This document shows positions 26,750 to 35,988 of a stretch of DNA of 64,000 nucleotides, piece by piece (position 1 is the first letter of the stretch; every line of letters begins with the position of its first letter). Made by a program: the position numbers and the translations under genes. The DNA is from Avisuccinivibrio sp964424565. Lineage in GTDB: Bacteria; Pseudomonadota; Gammaproteobacteria; Enterobacterales; Succinivibrionaceae. The DNA lies in assembly GCA_964424565.1 (NCBI GenBank), contig CAYRIZ010000002.1, positions 1 to 64,000 on the forward strand, given 5' to 3'. The notes beneath the pieces were generated by a model. That model saw only the letters and a list, made by a program, of their open reading frames with translations, did not search any database and was not told the origin of the DNA.

Positions 26750-26777
26750 ATTATAAAACCGTCCGGTTTTTTTACAA
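26750..26777 (-). promoter_or_regulatory. galE sigma-70 promoter
   Basis: On the minus strand TTGTAA (-35, 26772-26777) and TATAAT (-10, 26750-26755) are separated by 16 bases. The operator begins immediately after the -10 box. Confidence 0.8.
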
Positions 26778-26843
26778 TCACTTATTTTGTGCCGCAGATC
26801 GCTTTTTGCGCAACAGCCGGCCAAATTCTCTCCCCGGCCCTAC

Positions 26844-26862
26844 TATAATGTAAACGCTTACT
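26844..26862 (+). promoter_or_regulatory. galR -10 box and autoregulatory operator
   Basis: A perfect TATAAT (26844-26849) runs into TGTAAACGCTTACT (26849-26862), a second LacI-type palindrome. No good -35 is visible upstream. The overlap suggests autorepression. Confidence 0.65.
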
Positions 26863-26990
26863 TTTCAGCTAAGTGCACCATTCCGGACTGTGCTGCCTTG
26901 CCGCATCAGGCAGCCTGCTTGATATTTTTTGATAAGGAGAGTGCCCCCTGCTGTGCCAGTATGTCCCGGCCGGCCGGAGGGCAATTGATT

Positions 26991-28022
26991 ATGGCCACCA
27001 TCCGCGATGTAGCAAAGCTTGCCAATGTCTCTGTTGCCACGGTCTCACGTGTGCTCAACGGCTCCCCCAAGGTCAGCGCCCAGGCCCGCGCGGCCGTACT
27101 GTCGGCGCAGAAGGAACTCGATTTTCATTTAAATGCCAGTGCCCGCACTCTAGCCCGGCGGGATTCTGAGATCATAGGCATTACGGTGTCCGATGTATCC
27201 GATCCCTATTTTGGCGCCATGGTCCGCGCCTGTGAGGATGAAGCGCGCAAACTGGGCTGCACCCTGCTGGTCTGCCAGGGTTTTCATGAAGAAAAACGCG
27301 AGATCACCGCCATAGAGAATCTGCTGACCCACCGCTGCCGCTGTTTTATTATCCATGCCCTGGCCATGAGCGATGAGACCTTAAGCGACTACCTGCGCCG
27401 CGTGCCCTCCATGGTGCTGATCAACCGCGTCATCAAAGGCTTTGAAAACCGCTGCGTCAATATAGACAATGAAAAAGGCGAATACATGGCAGTGGAGCAC
27501 CTGCTTTCCTGCGGTCACCGCCAAATAGCCTATGTGGGCTCCTCCCATAATATTTTTGACAGCAGACAGCGCCTGGCAGGCTACAAAAAAGCCCTGCGGG
27601 CCCACGGCATAGCTTTTGACAAAAAGCTTTACACCGTAGACGAGCCCATGCTGGAAGGAGGCATCAGCGCGGCTGTGGAGCTGCTGACGCGCGGCGTGGA
27701 TTTTACGGCCGCGGCCATATACAACGACACTATGGCGGCAGGCTTTATCTCAGTGCTGCATCAGCACGGCATCAGCGTGCCGGACGATGTTTCCGTGGTG
27801 GGCTTTGATGACATTCTGCTGGCCCGCTGCCTCATTCCCCCGCTCTCCACTGTGGTCAATCCGGTGGAAAAAATGGGCGCGGCGGCGGTGCGGCTGTCCA
27901 ATGCCCTGCATCAAAAGGCCTTTGAGGATGCCGAACTGCCTGATTTTACGGTGAGATTTATCGAGCGCAGTACTGTGGCTCCGCCGGCGGCTTCCTCCTG
28001 GCGGCACAAATTGAAGATCTGA
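26991..28022 (+). CDS. galR: LacI-family repressor, GalR/GalS-like
   Basis: 343-residue DNA-binding regulator. MATIRDVAKLANVSVATVSRVLNG is the LacI-family helix-turn-helix and hinge start. The ligand-binding half (SDVSDPYFGAMVRA, LINRVIKGFENRC, YNDTMAAG, SVVGFDDILLARC) follows E. coli GalR/GalS closely. The ATG at 26991 has GGAGGG nine bases upstream. It is divergent from galETK with GalR-type palindromes in front of both genes, so repression of gal relieved by galactose, plus autoregulation, is the likely logic. Confidence 0.93.
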   Translation: MATIRDVAKLANVSVATVSRVLNGSPKVSAQARAAVLSAQKELDFHLNASARTLARRDSEIIGITVSDVSDPYFGAMVRACEDEARKLGCTLLVCQGFHEEKREITAIENLLTHRCRCFIIHALAMSDETLSDYLRRVPSMVLINRVIKGFENRCVNIDNEKGEYMAVEHLLSCGHRQIAYVGSSHNIFDSRQRLAGYKKALRAHGIAFDKKLYTVDEPMLEGGISAAVELLTRGVDFTAAAIYNDTMAAGFISVLHQHGISVPDDVSVVGFDDILLARCLIPPLSTVVNPVEKMGAAAVRLSNALHQKAFEDAELPDFTVRFIERSTVAPPAASSWRHKLKI

Positions 28023-28028
28023 AAACTC

Positions 28029-28056
28029 AAAAGGAGCCCGGGGGCTCCTTTTTCAG
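28029..28056. terminator. galR terminator
   Basis: Stem AAAAGGAGCC/GGCTCCTTTT (28029-28038 with 28043-28052) followed by T. The A/T ends make it work in both directions, so it can also stop transcripts from the convergent FKBP gene. Confidence 0.85.
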
Positions 28057-28057
28057 C

Positions 28058-28086
28058 AGACACCTCAGGTCACCCCTGAGGTGTCT
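28058..28086. repeat. 12-bp hairpin after the FKBP gene
   Basis: AGACACCTCAGG (28058-28069) pairs perfectly with CCTGAGGTGTCT (28075-28086). It has no T run of its own; it probably protects the 3' end of the minus-strand transcript ahead of the bidirectional terminator. Confidence 0.6.
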
Positions 28087-28105
28087 GAAGCATGATGTAT
28101 GCTGA

Positions 28106-28915
28106 TTATTCAGCGGCGGCTTCAGCCTGCTCCGGGGCGACAGTAGGCTCCGGAGTCTTGATCTGCACCAGCTCCACATTGAAGATCAGCACGGAATTGG
28201 GCGGGATGATATTGCCGGCACCATTGCTGCCGTAAGCCAGAGCGGAAGGAATATACAGCTCATATACTGAGCCTTCAGGCATCAGCTGCAGGCCCTCAAC
28301 CCAGCCGGGGATCATATTGCCCAGCGGGAAATCAACCGGCTCGGTCTGCTCGTCGAATACCTTGCCGTCAATGGTGGTGCCGCGGTACTTGACGGAGATG
28401 ATGTCGGTGGCCACAGGAGTGCGGCCGGTTCCGGCGGTAATGACCTTATACTGCAGACCGGAATCAGTGGTCTGCACGCCTTCCTGGGAGGCATTGTTCT
28501 CCAGGAACTTCTGCCCGGCTTCCAGATTGGCCTGGGCCTCAGCATCGGCCTTCTGCTTCATTCTTTCGGCTACCTGCTGATCGAGCAGCTTTAAGGTCTC
28601 CTCGATCTGGGCGGTATCCAGAGAACTGTTGCGGGAGAGGGCATCCTTAAAGCCCTGATGCACCAGGTTGAGATCGACATCACCTACAAACTCTTTCTGC
28701 TCTTCCACCATCTGAGCTATATAACCGCCCACGGAGGCGCCTATGGAATAAGAGACCTTGTCATCAAATGAGCTGTCGGCGGTGATGGAAGGGGCGGCAG
28801 CGGCGGCAGGAGCCGGGGCCTCGGCCTTGACTTCACTGCTCTTGGAGCAGCCGGCGGCAGTCAGCACGGCGGCAGCCGCTATGCTGAGGACTAAAGTATT
28901 GCGCTTGAAATTCAC
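28106..28915 (-). CDS. FkpA/Mip-like peptidyl-prolyl isomerase lipoprotein
   Basis: Envelope FKBP-type prolyl isomerase and chaperone. 269 residues: signal peptide with lipobox LTAAGC (Cys 23, so a lipoprotein, unlike soluble E. coli FkpA), an Ala/Pro linker, an N-terminal dimerisation domain (about 48-145; FDDKVSYSIGASVGGYI) and a C-terminal FKBP domain (about 150-250; VKYRGTTIDGKVFDE, PGWVEGLQLMPEG, LAYGSNGAGN). It has an acidic Ala/Glu-rich tail. It lies after thiL with a short gap and may be read through from the rib-nusB-thiL unit. Confidence 0.9.
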   Translation of the reverse strand: MNFKRNTLVLSIAAAAVLTAAGCSKSSEVKAEAPAPAAAAAPSITADSSFDDKVSYSIGASVGGYIAQMVEEQKEFVGDVDLNLVHQGFKDALSRNSSLDTAQIEETLKLLDQQVAERMKQKADAEAQANLEAGQKFLENNASQEGVQTTDSGLQYKVITAGTGRTPVATDIISVKYRGTTIDGKVFDEQTEPVDFPLGNMIPGWVEGLQLMPEGSVYELYIPSALAYGSNGAGNIIPPNSVLIFNVELVQIKTPEPTVAPEQAEAAAE

Positions 28916-28928
28916 TTAAAAATACTCC

Positions 28929-29927
28929 TTAGAAGTGTTCGAAGGCCTGCTGTCTGGGGACAGCACTGCCCTTAAAAATAATAGTCAGCGGATCGCTGTC
29001 GCACTGATCAGTTTCTTCCGGCGGCAGAATGCGCCCTATTTTGGTTACCGGTACCTGCAGCTGACTGGAAAGATCAGCCAGCTGATCCTGCAGCCTGGGC
29101 TCGTCCGGCAGGGTAAACAGCAGCTCATAGTCGCAGCCGCCGTAGGCGGCCAGCGAGCAGCGCTCCAAAAAGGACAGCCGGCCGGCAGTTTCGCTGCAGT
29201 CCACTACCCCGGACAGCGGCAGCTGATCCAAATACAGCTCGGCGCGGACGCCGCTGCGCTGCACTATATGCATGAGATCTCCCACCACTCCGTCCGAGAC
29301 ATCTATGGCACAGCGGCAGAAGCGGCTTAATTTGCGGGCAAAGGTGCAGCGCACCGGCCGCATAAAAGCCTCCTCCAGGGCCCGGCGGCCCAGCTCGGGA
29401 GGCAGGGCCAGCTCCCCGTAACCCAGCTTGACATGCAGGGCCGAGGCTCCGAGATCTCCGGTCACATAAACATCATCCCCCGGACGGGCTTTGGAGCGCA
29501 GCATGGCCCGGGAAGACTTGATCCTGCCCAGGGCGCTTACGGTCATGGTCAGCGGTCCGCCACTTAAATTGCCGCCGATCAGACTGATGTTCTCGCGTTC
29601 GGCCAGATCAAAAAAGCCCCGGGAGAAAGGCTCCAGAAAATCAGTACTGCCGTCGGGCAGGGTCAGAGACAGCGTACAGCAGTAGGGTTTGGCGCCCATG
29701 GCGGCCAGATCGGACAGATTTACCGCCAGGGCACGCCAGCCCAGCAGATAAGGATCGGTGCCGGCAAAGAAATGCCGGCCTTCCACCATGGTGTCGGTAG
29801 TCAGGGCCAGGCAGCGCCGGCCGTGCCTTTTGATCAGCGCACAGTCATCGCCCACTCCCAGAACCACTCCGGGAGCCTGATCGTGCGAGGAGAACAGTCT
29901 GCCGATGATCTCAAACTCGCCTGGCAT
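28929..29927 (-). CDS. thiL: Thiamine-monophosphate kinase
   Basis: Phosphorylates thiamine monophosphate to the active cofactor thiamine diphosphate. 332 residues of the AIR-synthase-like fold: GVGDDCALI with the metal-binding Asp pair, TTDTMVEGRHF, NLSDLAAMGA and CAIDVSDGVVGDL. It starts four bases after the nusB stop, as in the enterobacterial nusB-thiL pair. Confidence 0.96.
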   Translation of the reverse strand: MPGEFEIIGRLFSSHDQAPGVVLGVGDDCALIKRHGRRCLALTTDTMVEGRHFFAGTDPYLLGWRALAVNLSDLAAMGAKPYCCTLSLTLPDGSTDFLEPFSRGFFDLAERENISLIGGNLSGGPLTMTVSALGRIKSSRAMLRSKARPGDDVYVTGDLGASALHVKLGYGELALPPELGRRALEEAFMRPVRCTFARKLSRFCRCAIDVSDGVVGDLMHIVQRSGVRAELYLDQLPLSGVVDCSETAGRLSFLERCSLAAYGGCDYELLFTLPDEPRLQDQLADLSSQLQVPVTKIGRILPPEETDQCDSDPLTIIFKGSAVPRQQAFEHF

Positions 29928-29930
29928 CAG

Positions 29931-30368
29931 TCAGGATCTCCTTGCGGCACGTACTACCTTGTCGAGCACACCGTTGACAAACTTGTGGCTGTCCTGTTCG
30001 GCAAATTCCTTGGCCAGCATGATGGATTCATTGATCACCACCTTGTAGGGCACATCGGAGCGGTACATCAGCTCAAAGGTGCCCAGGCGCAATATGGCCT
30101 TGTCCACCTGATCCAAATCCTTGAGCGGGCGGGACAGATAAGGCTCAAAGACTGCATCTATGCGTTCACAGTTCTCCACCACGCCCTGGATTAAATCATG
30201 CAGATAATCGAGATCGGCGCCCTGTACCGGCTGATCTTCCAAAAACTGCCTTTCAATCTCACCAGGACCCTGCCCGGTCATCTGCCACTGATAAACAGCC
30301 TGCAGCGCAAAGTGCCGGGCCTTGTGGCGGGCTGCCGGTGACACTGCCTGTTCACTGAAACTGTGCAT
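29931..30368 (-). CDS. nusB: Transcription antitermination factor NusB
   Basis: Binds boxA RNA with NusE (S10) in rRNA antitermination. 145 residues, all-helical: ARHFALQAVYQWQMTG at the N-terminus, then LDQVDKAILRLGTFELMYR and VVINESIMLAKEFAEQDSHKF, the strongest family motifs. Eight bases after ribH. Confidence 0.97.
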   Translation of the reverse strand: MHSFSEQAVSPAARHKARHFALQAVYQWQMTGQGPGEIERQFLEDQPVQGADLDYLHDLIQGVVENCERIDAVFEPYLSRPLKDLDQVDKAILRLGTFELMYRSDVPYKVVINESIMLAKEFAEQDSHKFVNGVLDKVVRAARRS

Positions 30369-30376
30369 GAAATATC

Positions 30377-30847
30377 CTAAATTGCCTTGATTACATTAAC
30401 CATTTCCAGGGCGGAGGCAGCAGCCTCTGAGCCCTTGTTGCCGGCCTTGGCACCGGCACGCTGTACGGCCTGCTCCAGAGTATCGGTGGTCAGCACGCCG
30501 TTGGCCACCGGCACGGCATGATTTAAGGTTACCTGGGTAATGCCCTTGGCGCACTCATTGGCCACTACCTCAAAGTGATAGGTGGAGCCGCGGATCACGC
30601 AGCCCAGGGCAATCAGGGCATCATAGCCGCCGCGGCGGGCCAGATGTTCCAGGGTGACCGGGATTTCAATGGCCCCGGGTACCCGCACCACGGTGATGTT
30701 TTCCTCCGGCACTTCGCCCTCGCGCTTTAAGGTATCAAGCGCGCCGTCGAGCAGACGCTCGCAGACAAAGGAATTAAAGCGGGATACCACTATGGCAAAT
30801 TTACCTTCCCTACAGGGCTTGATGCCTTCTATCACCTTAATTGGCAT
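30377..30847 (-). CDS. ribH: 6,7-dimethyl-8-ribityllumazine synthase
   Basis: Penultimate enzyme of riboflavin synthesis, forming a large capsid-like or decameric assembly. 156 residues. VVSRFNSFVCERLLDGA, VPGAIEIPVTLE, GCVIRGSTYHFE and NGVLTTDTLEQA (the catalytic His is in the YHFE context) are all present. The start at 30847 is fixed by GGAGGAATCC directly before it. Confidence 0.97.
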   Translation of the reverse strand: MPIKVIEGIKPCREGKFAIVVSRFNSFVCERLLDGALDTLKREGEVPEENITVVRVPGAIEIPVTLEHLARRGGYDALIALGCVIRGSTYHFEVVANECAKGITQVTLNHAVPVANGVLTTDTLEQAVQRAGAKAGNKGSEAAASALEMVNVIKAI

Positions 30848-30873
30848 GGATTCCTCCAAAAATCAAAAATCTT

Positions 30874-31551
30874 TTAAAAACCACCGGCAAGCAGCGTCTC
30901 CAAAGTGAGCCCGGTCTGCTCTGCGGCGGCCGCCGGCCTGCTCTCTTCCTGCCTCCCGGCAGTCAGCAGACGCTCCAGGTAGCGGGCCAGCACGTCTACT
31001 TCCAAGTTTACTAGACGCCCTGCCTTAAATGAATGAAAATTTGTCACCTGCTGTGTATGGGGAATAATGGTCAGTCTGAAGGCAGAGCCCTTGAGTTCAT
31101 TGACCGTCAGGGACATGCCGTCCACGGCTATGGAGCCCTTGCAGGCAATATAGCGCTGCAGCCCGGAGGGTGCCGCCACCCAGACATTGACGGCTTCGGA
31201 AAGCTGACTTACCGACATTATGCGGCCTATGCCGTCTACATGGCCCTGCACTATGTGGCCGCCGAGATGACTTTGCGGGGTACAGGGCAGCTCCAGATTA
31301 AGACTCTGCCCCTGCGAGTAGTACTTAAAGCAGGTCAGCTCCATGGTCTCGGCTGAGACATCGGCATTAAAGCCGTCCTCATGCACGGCGCAGGCGGTGA
31401 GGCAGACGCCGTTGGCCGCCACGCTGTCGCCTATATGGACCCGGGAGGCGGCCTTAAACTGCGGCGGGGTCAGCACGGTGACAAAGGCACCCCGGCCGCG
31501 CCGCTCCAGGCGGGCCAGCGTACCTACAGCCTCGATAATTCCGGTATACAT
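30874..31551 (-). CDS. ribE: Riboflavin synthase alpha chain
   Basis: Dismutates two lumazines into riboflavin. 225 residues in two similar lumazine-binding halves: MYTGIIEAVGTL with SVAANGVCLTA, and GHIVQGHVDGIG with AVDGMSLTVNE. Its ATG overlaps the ribD stop (TGATG), coupling translation. The name ribE follows the E. coli usage (also ribC). Confidence 0.97.
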   Translation of the reverse strand: MYTGIIEAVGTLARLERRGRGAFVTVLTPPQFKAASRVHIGDSVAANGVCLTACAVHEDGFNADVSAETMELTCFKYYSQGQSLNLELPCTPQSHLGGHIVQGHVDGIGRIMSVSQLSEAVNVWVAAPSGLQRYIACKGSIAVDGMSLTVNELKGSAFRLTIIPHTQQVTNFHSFKAGRLVNLEVDVLARYLERLLTAGRQEESRPAAAAEQTGLTLETLLAGGF

Positions 31552-32756
31552 CAGCCTCTCTCCCTGACGTAGTGCGCCCTGATATCAGGCCCCAGTTTAC
31601 GCACTGATTTTAAGGCAAAACGGTAAGCCGTCTGCAGGGAAGCCGGAGGCTCCAGCACAAAAGCCGGCATACTGCTGCAACCCAGCAGCTGCGGGCCCTG
31701 ATAGAGGAAGAGCTCATCTGCCAAATCCTGGGCCAGAAAGGAAGAAGTCAGGGTACTGCCGGCTTCCACCAGCACAGAGCGCAGCTCCTGCCGCCCCAGA
31801 TAGGCCAGCACCGGCAGCAGCGGCACCCGGCCGTCGGCCCCGGGAGGCAGATACAGCAGGCTGACGCGCTCATTGAGCTCCAGCACCTGGGCACGCAGTC
31901 CAGGCAGCTCCACCGCCCGGCTGCGGGTCAGATCTATGCCCGGTCTTAACACCTGGGCTATGAGGCTGCGGCCTGATTTGAACAGGGCAAAACGCTCCAC
32001 TGCCTGCCGGTCCAGTCTGCCGCGACTGTCCAAAATCACCTTCAGCGGCTGACGCAGCATGTGCTCAGGCAGCTTTTCCCTTATCTTGGCCGGCAGATCG
32101 GCATAACGCACGTTGAGCCGCGGATCATCGGCCAGCACGGTATTGACCCCGGTCAGGATCACATCATGCAGGGCCCGCAGGCGCTGTACATCAGCGCGGG
32201 CCTTGTCTGAAGTGATCCACTTGCTCTCGCCGCCGGGCAGGGCTATGCGGCTGTCCAGCGAGGCGGCGGTCTTGACCGTCACATAGGGAATGCCTGTGCC
32301 CATGGCCTTGAAAAAGGCGCGGTTGATCCACAGCGATTCCTGCTGACACAGTCCTACCTCGGTCCTGACACCGGCCCGGCTTAAGATTTCCATACCCCGG
32401 CCGGCCACCTTGGGATTGACGTCCAGCACTGCCGCCACCACCCGGCGGATGCCGTGCTGCACCAGGGTGCGGGCACAGGGCGGAGTTCTGCCGTAGTGGG
32501 CACAGGGCTCGAGGGTGACATAGGCTGTGGCTCCGGCCACATTGCCGCCGGCATTTTTGATGGCAGCAACCTCGGCATGATCGGTGCCGGCTTTCTGATG
32601 CCAGCCCTCACCTATGATCAGCCCGTCCCTGACTATGACACAGCCGACGCAGGGATTGGGGGAAGCGGTAAAGCGCCCGCGCCGCGCCAGTTTGAGGGCA
32701 CGGCGCATAAACATCAGATCATTGGCTGAAAATTTATTCAAACCCGATGTTCCCAT
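31551..32756 (-). CDS. ribD: Bifunctional riboflavin biosynthesis deaminase/reductase RibD
   Basis: Deaminates and reduces the pyrimidine intermediate in riboflavin synthesis. 401 residues. The N-terminal cytidine-deaminase-like domain has zinc ligands in HAEVAA (about residue 64) and PCAHYGRTPPCARTL (about 90-104); the C-terminal dihydrofolate-reductase-like domain starts near VTVKTAASLDSRIAL and KWITS. Start at 32756 chosen just after glyA; a ribosome-binding site is only moderate. Confidence 0.95.
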   Translation of the reverse strand: MGTSGLNKFSANDLMFMRRALKLARRGRFTASPNPCVGCVIVRDGLIIGEGWHQKAGTDHAEVAAIKNAGGNVAGATAYVTLEPCAHYGRTPPCARTLVQHGIRRVVAAVLDVNPKVAGRGMEILSRAGVRTEVGLCQQESLWINRAFFKAMGTGIPYVTVKTAASLDSRIALPGGESKWITSDKARADVQRLRALHDVILTGVNTVLADDPRLNVRYADLPAKIREKLPEHMLRQPLKVILDSRGRLDRQAVERFALFKSGRSLIAQVLRPGIDLTRSRAVELPGLRAQVLELNERVSLLYLPPGADGRVPLLPVLAYLGRQELRSVLVEAGSTLTSSFLAQDLADELFLYQGPQLLGCSSMPAFVLEPPASLQTAYRFALKSVRKLGPDIRAHYVRERG

Positions 32757-32770
32757 GACGCTGCAGCCTT

Positions 32771-34033
32771 TTAATCCTGGTAGACCGGGAATTTGGCGCA
32801 CAGGGCGGCCACTTTTTCTCTGGCAGCGGCTATTACGGCCTCATCCTGATAATTGTCGAGCACATCGCAGATGATGCCGGCCAGTTCCCTTACTTCGGCT
32901 TCCTTAAAGCCGCGGCGGGTGCAGGCCGGGGTGCCTATGCGCAGACCGGAGGTGACAAAAGGAGAGCGCGGATCACCGGGAACGGAATTCTTGTTGACGG
33001 TGATGTGGGCCCGGCCCAGAGCAGCCTCAGCATCCTTGCCGGTCAGTTCCAGACCGATGAAGTCCATCAGGAACAGATGATTCTGGGTGCCGCGGGAGAC
33101 CACCTTGTAGCCGCGCTGCATGATGACTTCGCACATGGCCTTGGCATTCTTCACTATCTGCTGCTGATACTCCACAAACCAGGGCTCCATGGCTTCCTTG
33201 AAGACCACGGCCTTGGCGGCAATCACATGCTCCAGCGGACCGCCCTGGCTGCCGGGGAATACGGCAGAGTTCAGCTTCTTGTATAAGGCCTGATCATGGC
33301 AGTTGGACAAAATCAGTCCGGAACGCGGGCCGCCCAGGGACTTGTGGGTGGTGGTGGTCACCACATGGGCATAGTCTATGGGGCTGGGATAGACACCGGC
33401 GGCTACCAGACCGGCCACATGAGCCATGTCCACCATCAGATAGGCACCTACCTCATCGGCTATCTCACGCAGTTTCTTCCAGTCCACAATGCCGGAGAAG
33501 GCGGAGAAGCCGCCTACTATGACGCGCGGCTGGCACTCACGGGCCTTGGCGGCTATGGCCTCATAATCGAGCTCACCTGCCTCATTGACTTCATAAAGCT
33601 CGGCTTTGTAGACCTTGCCGGAAAAGTTTACCGGAGAGCCGTGGGTTAAGTGACCGCCGGAGGCCAGGGACAGACCGAGAATGGTGTCGCCGGGCTTGCA
33701 CATGGCCATATAGGCAGCGCAGTTGGCCTGGGAGCCGGCATGCGGCTGTACATTGGCATAGTCGCAGTGGAACAGTTTGCAGGCGCGGTCAATGGCCAGC
33801 TGTTCTACCTTGTCGACATATTCGCAGCCGCCGTAGTAACGCTTCCCGGGATAGCCTTCGGCATATTTGTTGGTAAGCTGAGAACCCTGAGCTTCCATCA
33901 CACAGCGGCTGGCATAGTTTTCCGATGCGATAAGCTCAATATGATCTTCCTGTCTCTGATTTTCCGCAGCTATGGCTTCCCAGAGTTCCGGATCATAGTC
34001 AGCAATTGACCTGGCTTTGTTCATTGCAACCAT
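32771..34033 (-). CDS. glyA: Serine hydroxymethyltransferase
   Basis: PLP enzyme making glycine and methylene-tetrahydrofolate from serine. 420 residues. IELIASENYAS, KYAEGYPGKRYYGGCEYVD, and VTTTTHKSLGGPRSG with the PLP-binding Lys are diagnostic. AGAGG lies five bases before the ATG at 34033. It leads the glyA-ribD-ribE-ribH-nusB-thiL cluster, linking one-carbon and flavin metabolism. Confidence 0.98.
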   Translation of the reverse strand: MVAMNKARSIADYDPELWEAIAAENQRQEDHIELIASENYASRCVMEAQGSQLTNKYAEGYPGKRYYGGCEYVDKVEQLAIDRACKLFHCDYANVQPHAGSQANCAAYMAMCKPGDTILGLSLASGGHLTHGSPVNFSGKVYKAELYEVNEAGELDYEAIAAKARECQPRVIVGGFSAFSGIVDWKKLREIADEVGAYLMVDMAHVAGLVAAGVYPSPIDYAHVVTTTTHKSLGGPRSGLILSNCHDQALYKKLNSAVFPGSQGGPLEHVIAAKAVVFKEAMEPWFVEYQQQIVKNAKAMCEVIMQRGYKVVSRGTQNHLFLMDFIGLELTGKDAEAALGRAHITVNKNSVPGDPRSPFVTSGLRIGTPACTRRGFKEAEVRELAGIICDVLDNYQDEAVIAAAREKVAALCAKFPVYQD

Positions 34034-34329
34034 AAGTACCTCTTGCAGGGTTGAAAGAGTAATGAAAAAACTTGGCCGATCTTATCATTTTTCGCGATCT
34101 TTTCGGGCAAAACTTTGGACGGGATCACGAAAATAAGGGCAGATCCCTGCACAACACCCCCAACCCGGCTGCAGCCGTAATGCACCGGATCAGCCCGTGT
34201 CGCGCCTCCACGGCCCGGCTTTAGCCCGTCCTGCAGGCGATCTTTGCTCTGATGTGATAACTTAATAAAGGGATGTCTGCGCCTGCAGCCTCCCCTCTGC
34301 AGATTAAATTAACTTGGGAAAACAACTAT
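34034..34329. other. Divergent promoter region glyA / AbgT-family gene
   Basis: About 296 bases between two divergent genes. No convincing riboswitch, PurR box or terminator was found. An earlier in-frame ATG at 34273 preceded by AAAGGG could extend the transporter by 19 residues. Confidence 0.4.
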
Positions 34330-35898
34330 ATGACTGCTGATCATGCTGAAAAAACAGGCGTGCTGACACGCTTTCTAAACGGCGTGGAAAGAGTAGGCAA
34401 CCGCCTGCCGCATATCACCATGCTCTTCATCTACGCGCTCATCGTCACGATGATCTTCTCCTTTCTGCTGTCCTTTGTGGAGTTTGACTACATCCACCCC
34501 AACACAGGCAAAAACATAGAGATCATCAATATCTTTCAGCCGGAAAACCTGCTGCTGTTCATAGAGAACTCAGTTAAAAACTTCATGGGATTCCCTCCTC
34601 TGGGCATCACCATAGTGGTTACTCTGGGCATAGGTATTGCCGAAGGCTCGGGCTTTATTCATGCCTGTCTGCGCAAGATGCTCATGGTGACCCCCAAAAA
34701 GATCCTGACCCCGGCTGTGGTGCTCATCTCCATTCTCTGCCATGTGGCCTCCGATTCCGCCTACACCGTGCTGATGCCTGTGTCCGCCCTGATGTTCTAC
34801 TGCTGCGGCCGGCATCCCTTAGCGGGCATAGCCTGCTCCTTTGCCGGTCTGGCCGGCGGTTTTACGGCCTCCTTCACCCCGTCCATGATCGATCCGGTGA
34901 TGCAGAGTTTCACCGAGTCCGCCGCCCATATCATTGATCCCAACTACTCAGTCAATGTACTGTGCAACTACTTCTATGCCTTGGGCGGCACTGTATTTGT
35001 GATCCTGGCCTGCTGGTTTGTCACCGACAAGATTGTAGAGCCGCGCCTCAACCGCTTTATGCCTGTGGATGACAAGATAGCCGATGATCAGGACACCAAA
35101 ATGCATGAGCCTTCCGCCCGGGAAAAGCGCGCCTTCACCTATGGTGCCCTGACGGCTCTGGCCCTGCTGGCCCTGCTTTTTGCCCTCTGCTTCCCCGACA
35201 ACAGCATCATGCGTGCCGCAGACGGCTCGCTCACCGCCCCGTCGGCTGCCGTGATGAAGTGCCTGGTGCCCTTCCTCTTCATCTTCTTTGCCGTGCCCGG
35301 TCTGGTCTACGGCTTTGCCGCCGGCACCTACACCTGCGCCAATGATGTGATCAAGGCCATGGAGAACATCATGCGCATGCTGATCTCCTTCATGGTGTTC
35401 TGCTTCTTTGCCGGACAGTTCCTCTATGTGTTCGGTCAGTCACAAATAGGCTCGCTGCTGGCCATTGCCGGTGCCGAGTTCCTGCGCGATCTGGGCATGC
35501 CTTCAGGCCTGACCCTGTTCGGCATCATTGTGCTTACCGCCATGCTCAATATCCTCATCACCTCAGCTACCTCCAAGTGGGCCATACTCTCGACCATCTT
35601 TGTGCCTATGCTGATGATGCTGGGTCTGTCTCCTGAGCTGACGCAGGCGGCCTACCGCGTATCCGACTCCGCCGTCAATGTGGCCACGCCGCTGTTCCCC
35701 TTCTATCCTCTGCTGATCATGTACTGCCAGAAGTACTGCCGCCGGGCCGGCGTGGGCACCCTGTGCTCCATGATGCTGCCTTATACCGGTGCCCTGCTCA
35801 TAGTGCTGACCTGCGTGCTGTACGCTTACTGGTTCCTGGGCATTCCGCTGGGTTTCCACTCGGGCTTTGACTATCCGTCAACCATGTTCCCGCAGTAA
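34330..35898 (+). CDS. AbgT-family transporter
   Basis: Inner-membrane protein of 522 residues with about a dozen helices, related to AbgT (p-aminobenzoyl-glutamate uptake) and MtrF (antimicrobial efflux). LNGVERVGNRLPHITMLFIYA near the N-terminus, GIAEGSGFIHACLRKM, ISILCHVASDSAYTVLMP, GRHPLAGIACSFAGLAGGFTAS and DKIVEPRL match the family. The start at 34330 gives the usual distance to the first helix. Upstream of pepT, a peptidase, which fits import of a peptide-like substrate, but separated from it by a terminator. Confidence 0.85.
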   Translation: MTADHAEKTGVLTRFLNGVERVGNRLPHITMLFIYALIVTMIFSFLLSFVEFDYIHPNTGKNIEIINIFQPENLLLFIENSVKNFMGFPPLGITIVVTLGIGIAEGSGFIHACLRKMLMVTPKKILTPAVVLISILCHVASDSAYTVLMPVSALMFYCCGRHPLAGIACSFAGLAGGFTASFTPSMIDPVMQSFTESAAHIIDPNYSVNVLCNYFYALGGTVFVILACWFVTDKIVEPRLNRFMPVDDKIADDQDTKMHEPSAREKRAFTYGALTALALLALLFALCFPDNSIMRAADGSLTAPSAAVMKCLVPFLFIFFAVPGLVYGFAAGTYTCANDVIKAMENIMRMLISFMVFCFFAGQFLYVFGQSQIGSLLAIAGAEFLRDLGMPSGLTLFGIIVLTAMLNILITSATSKWAILSTIFVPMLMMLGLSPELTQAAYRVSDSAVNVATPLFPFYPLLIMYCQKYCRRAGVGTLCSMMLPYTGALLIVLTCVLYAYWFLGIPLGFHSGFDYPSTMFPQ

Positions 35899-35912
35899 CC
35901 CTCCGGCCCCCT

Positions 35913-35942
35913 GCCGCAGCCTCAGGCTGCGGCATTTTATTT
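35913..35942 (+). terminator. Terminator after the AbgT-family gene
   Basis: Perfect 9-bp stem GCCGCAGCC/GGCTGCGGC with a 3-base loop (35913-35933) followed by ATTTTATTT. Confidence 0.85.
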
Positions 35943-35988
35943 GCAGTTTCCTCTCCTTGTGCTTTTTTGAGATTTTTGAGGTTTTGTC

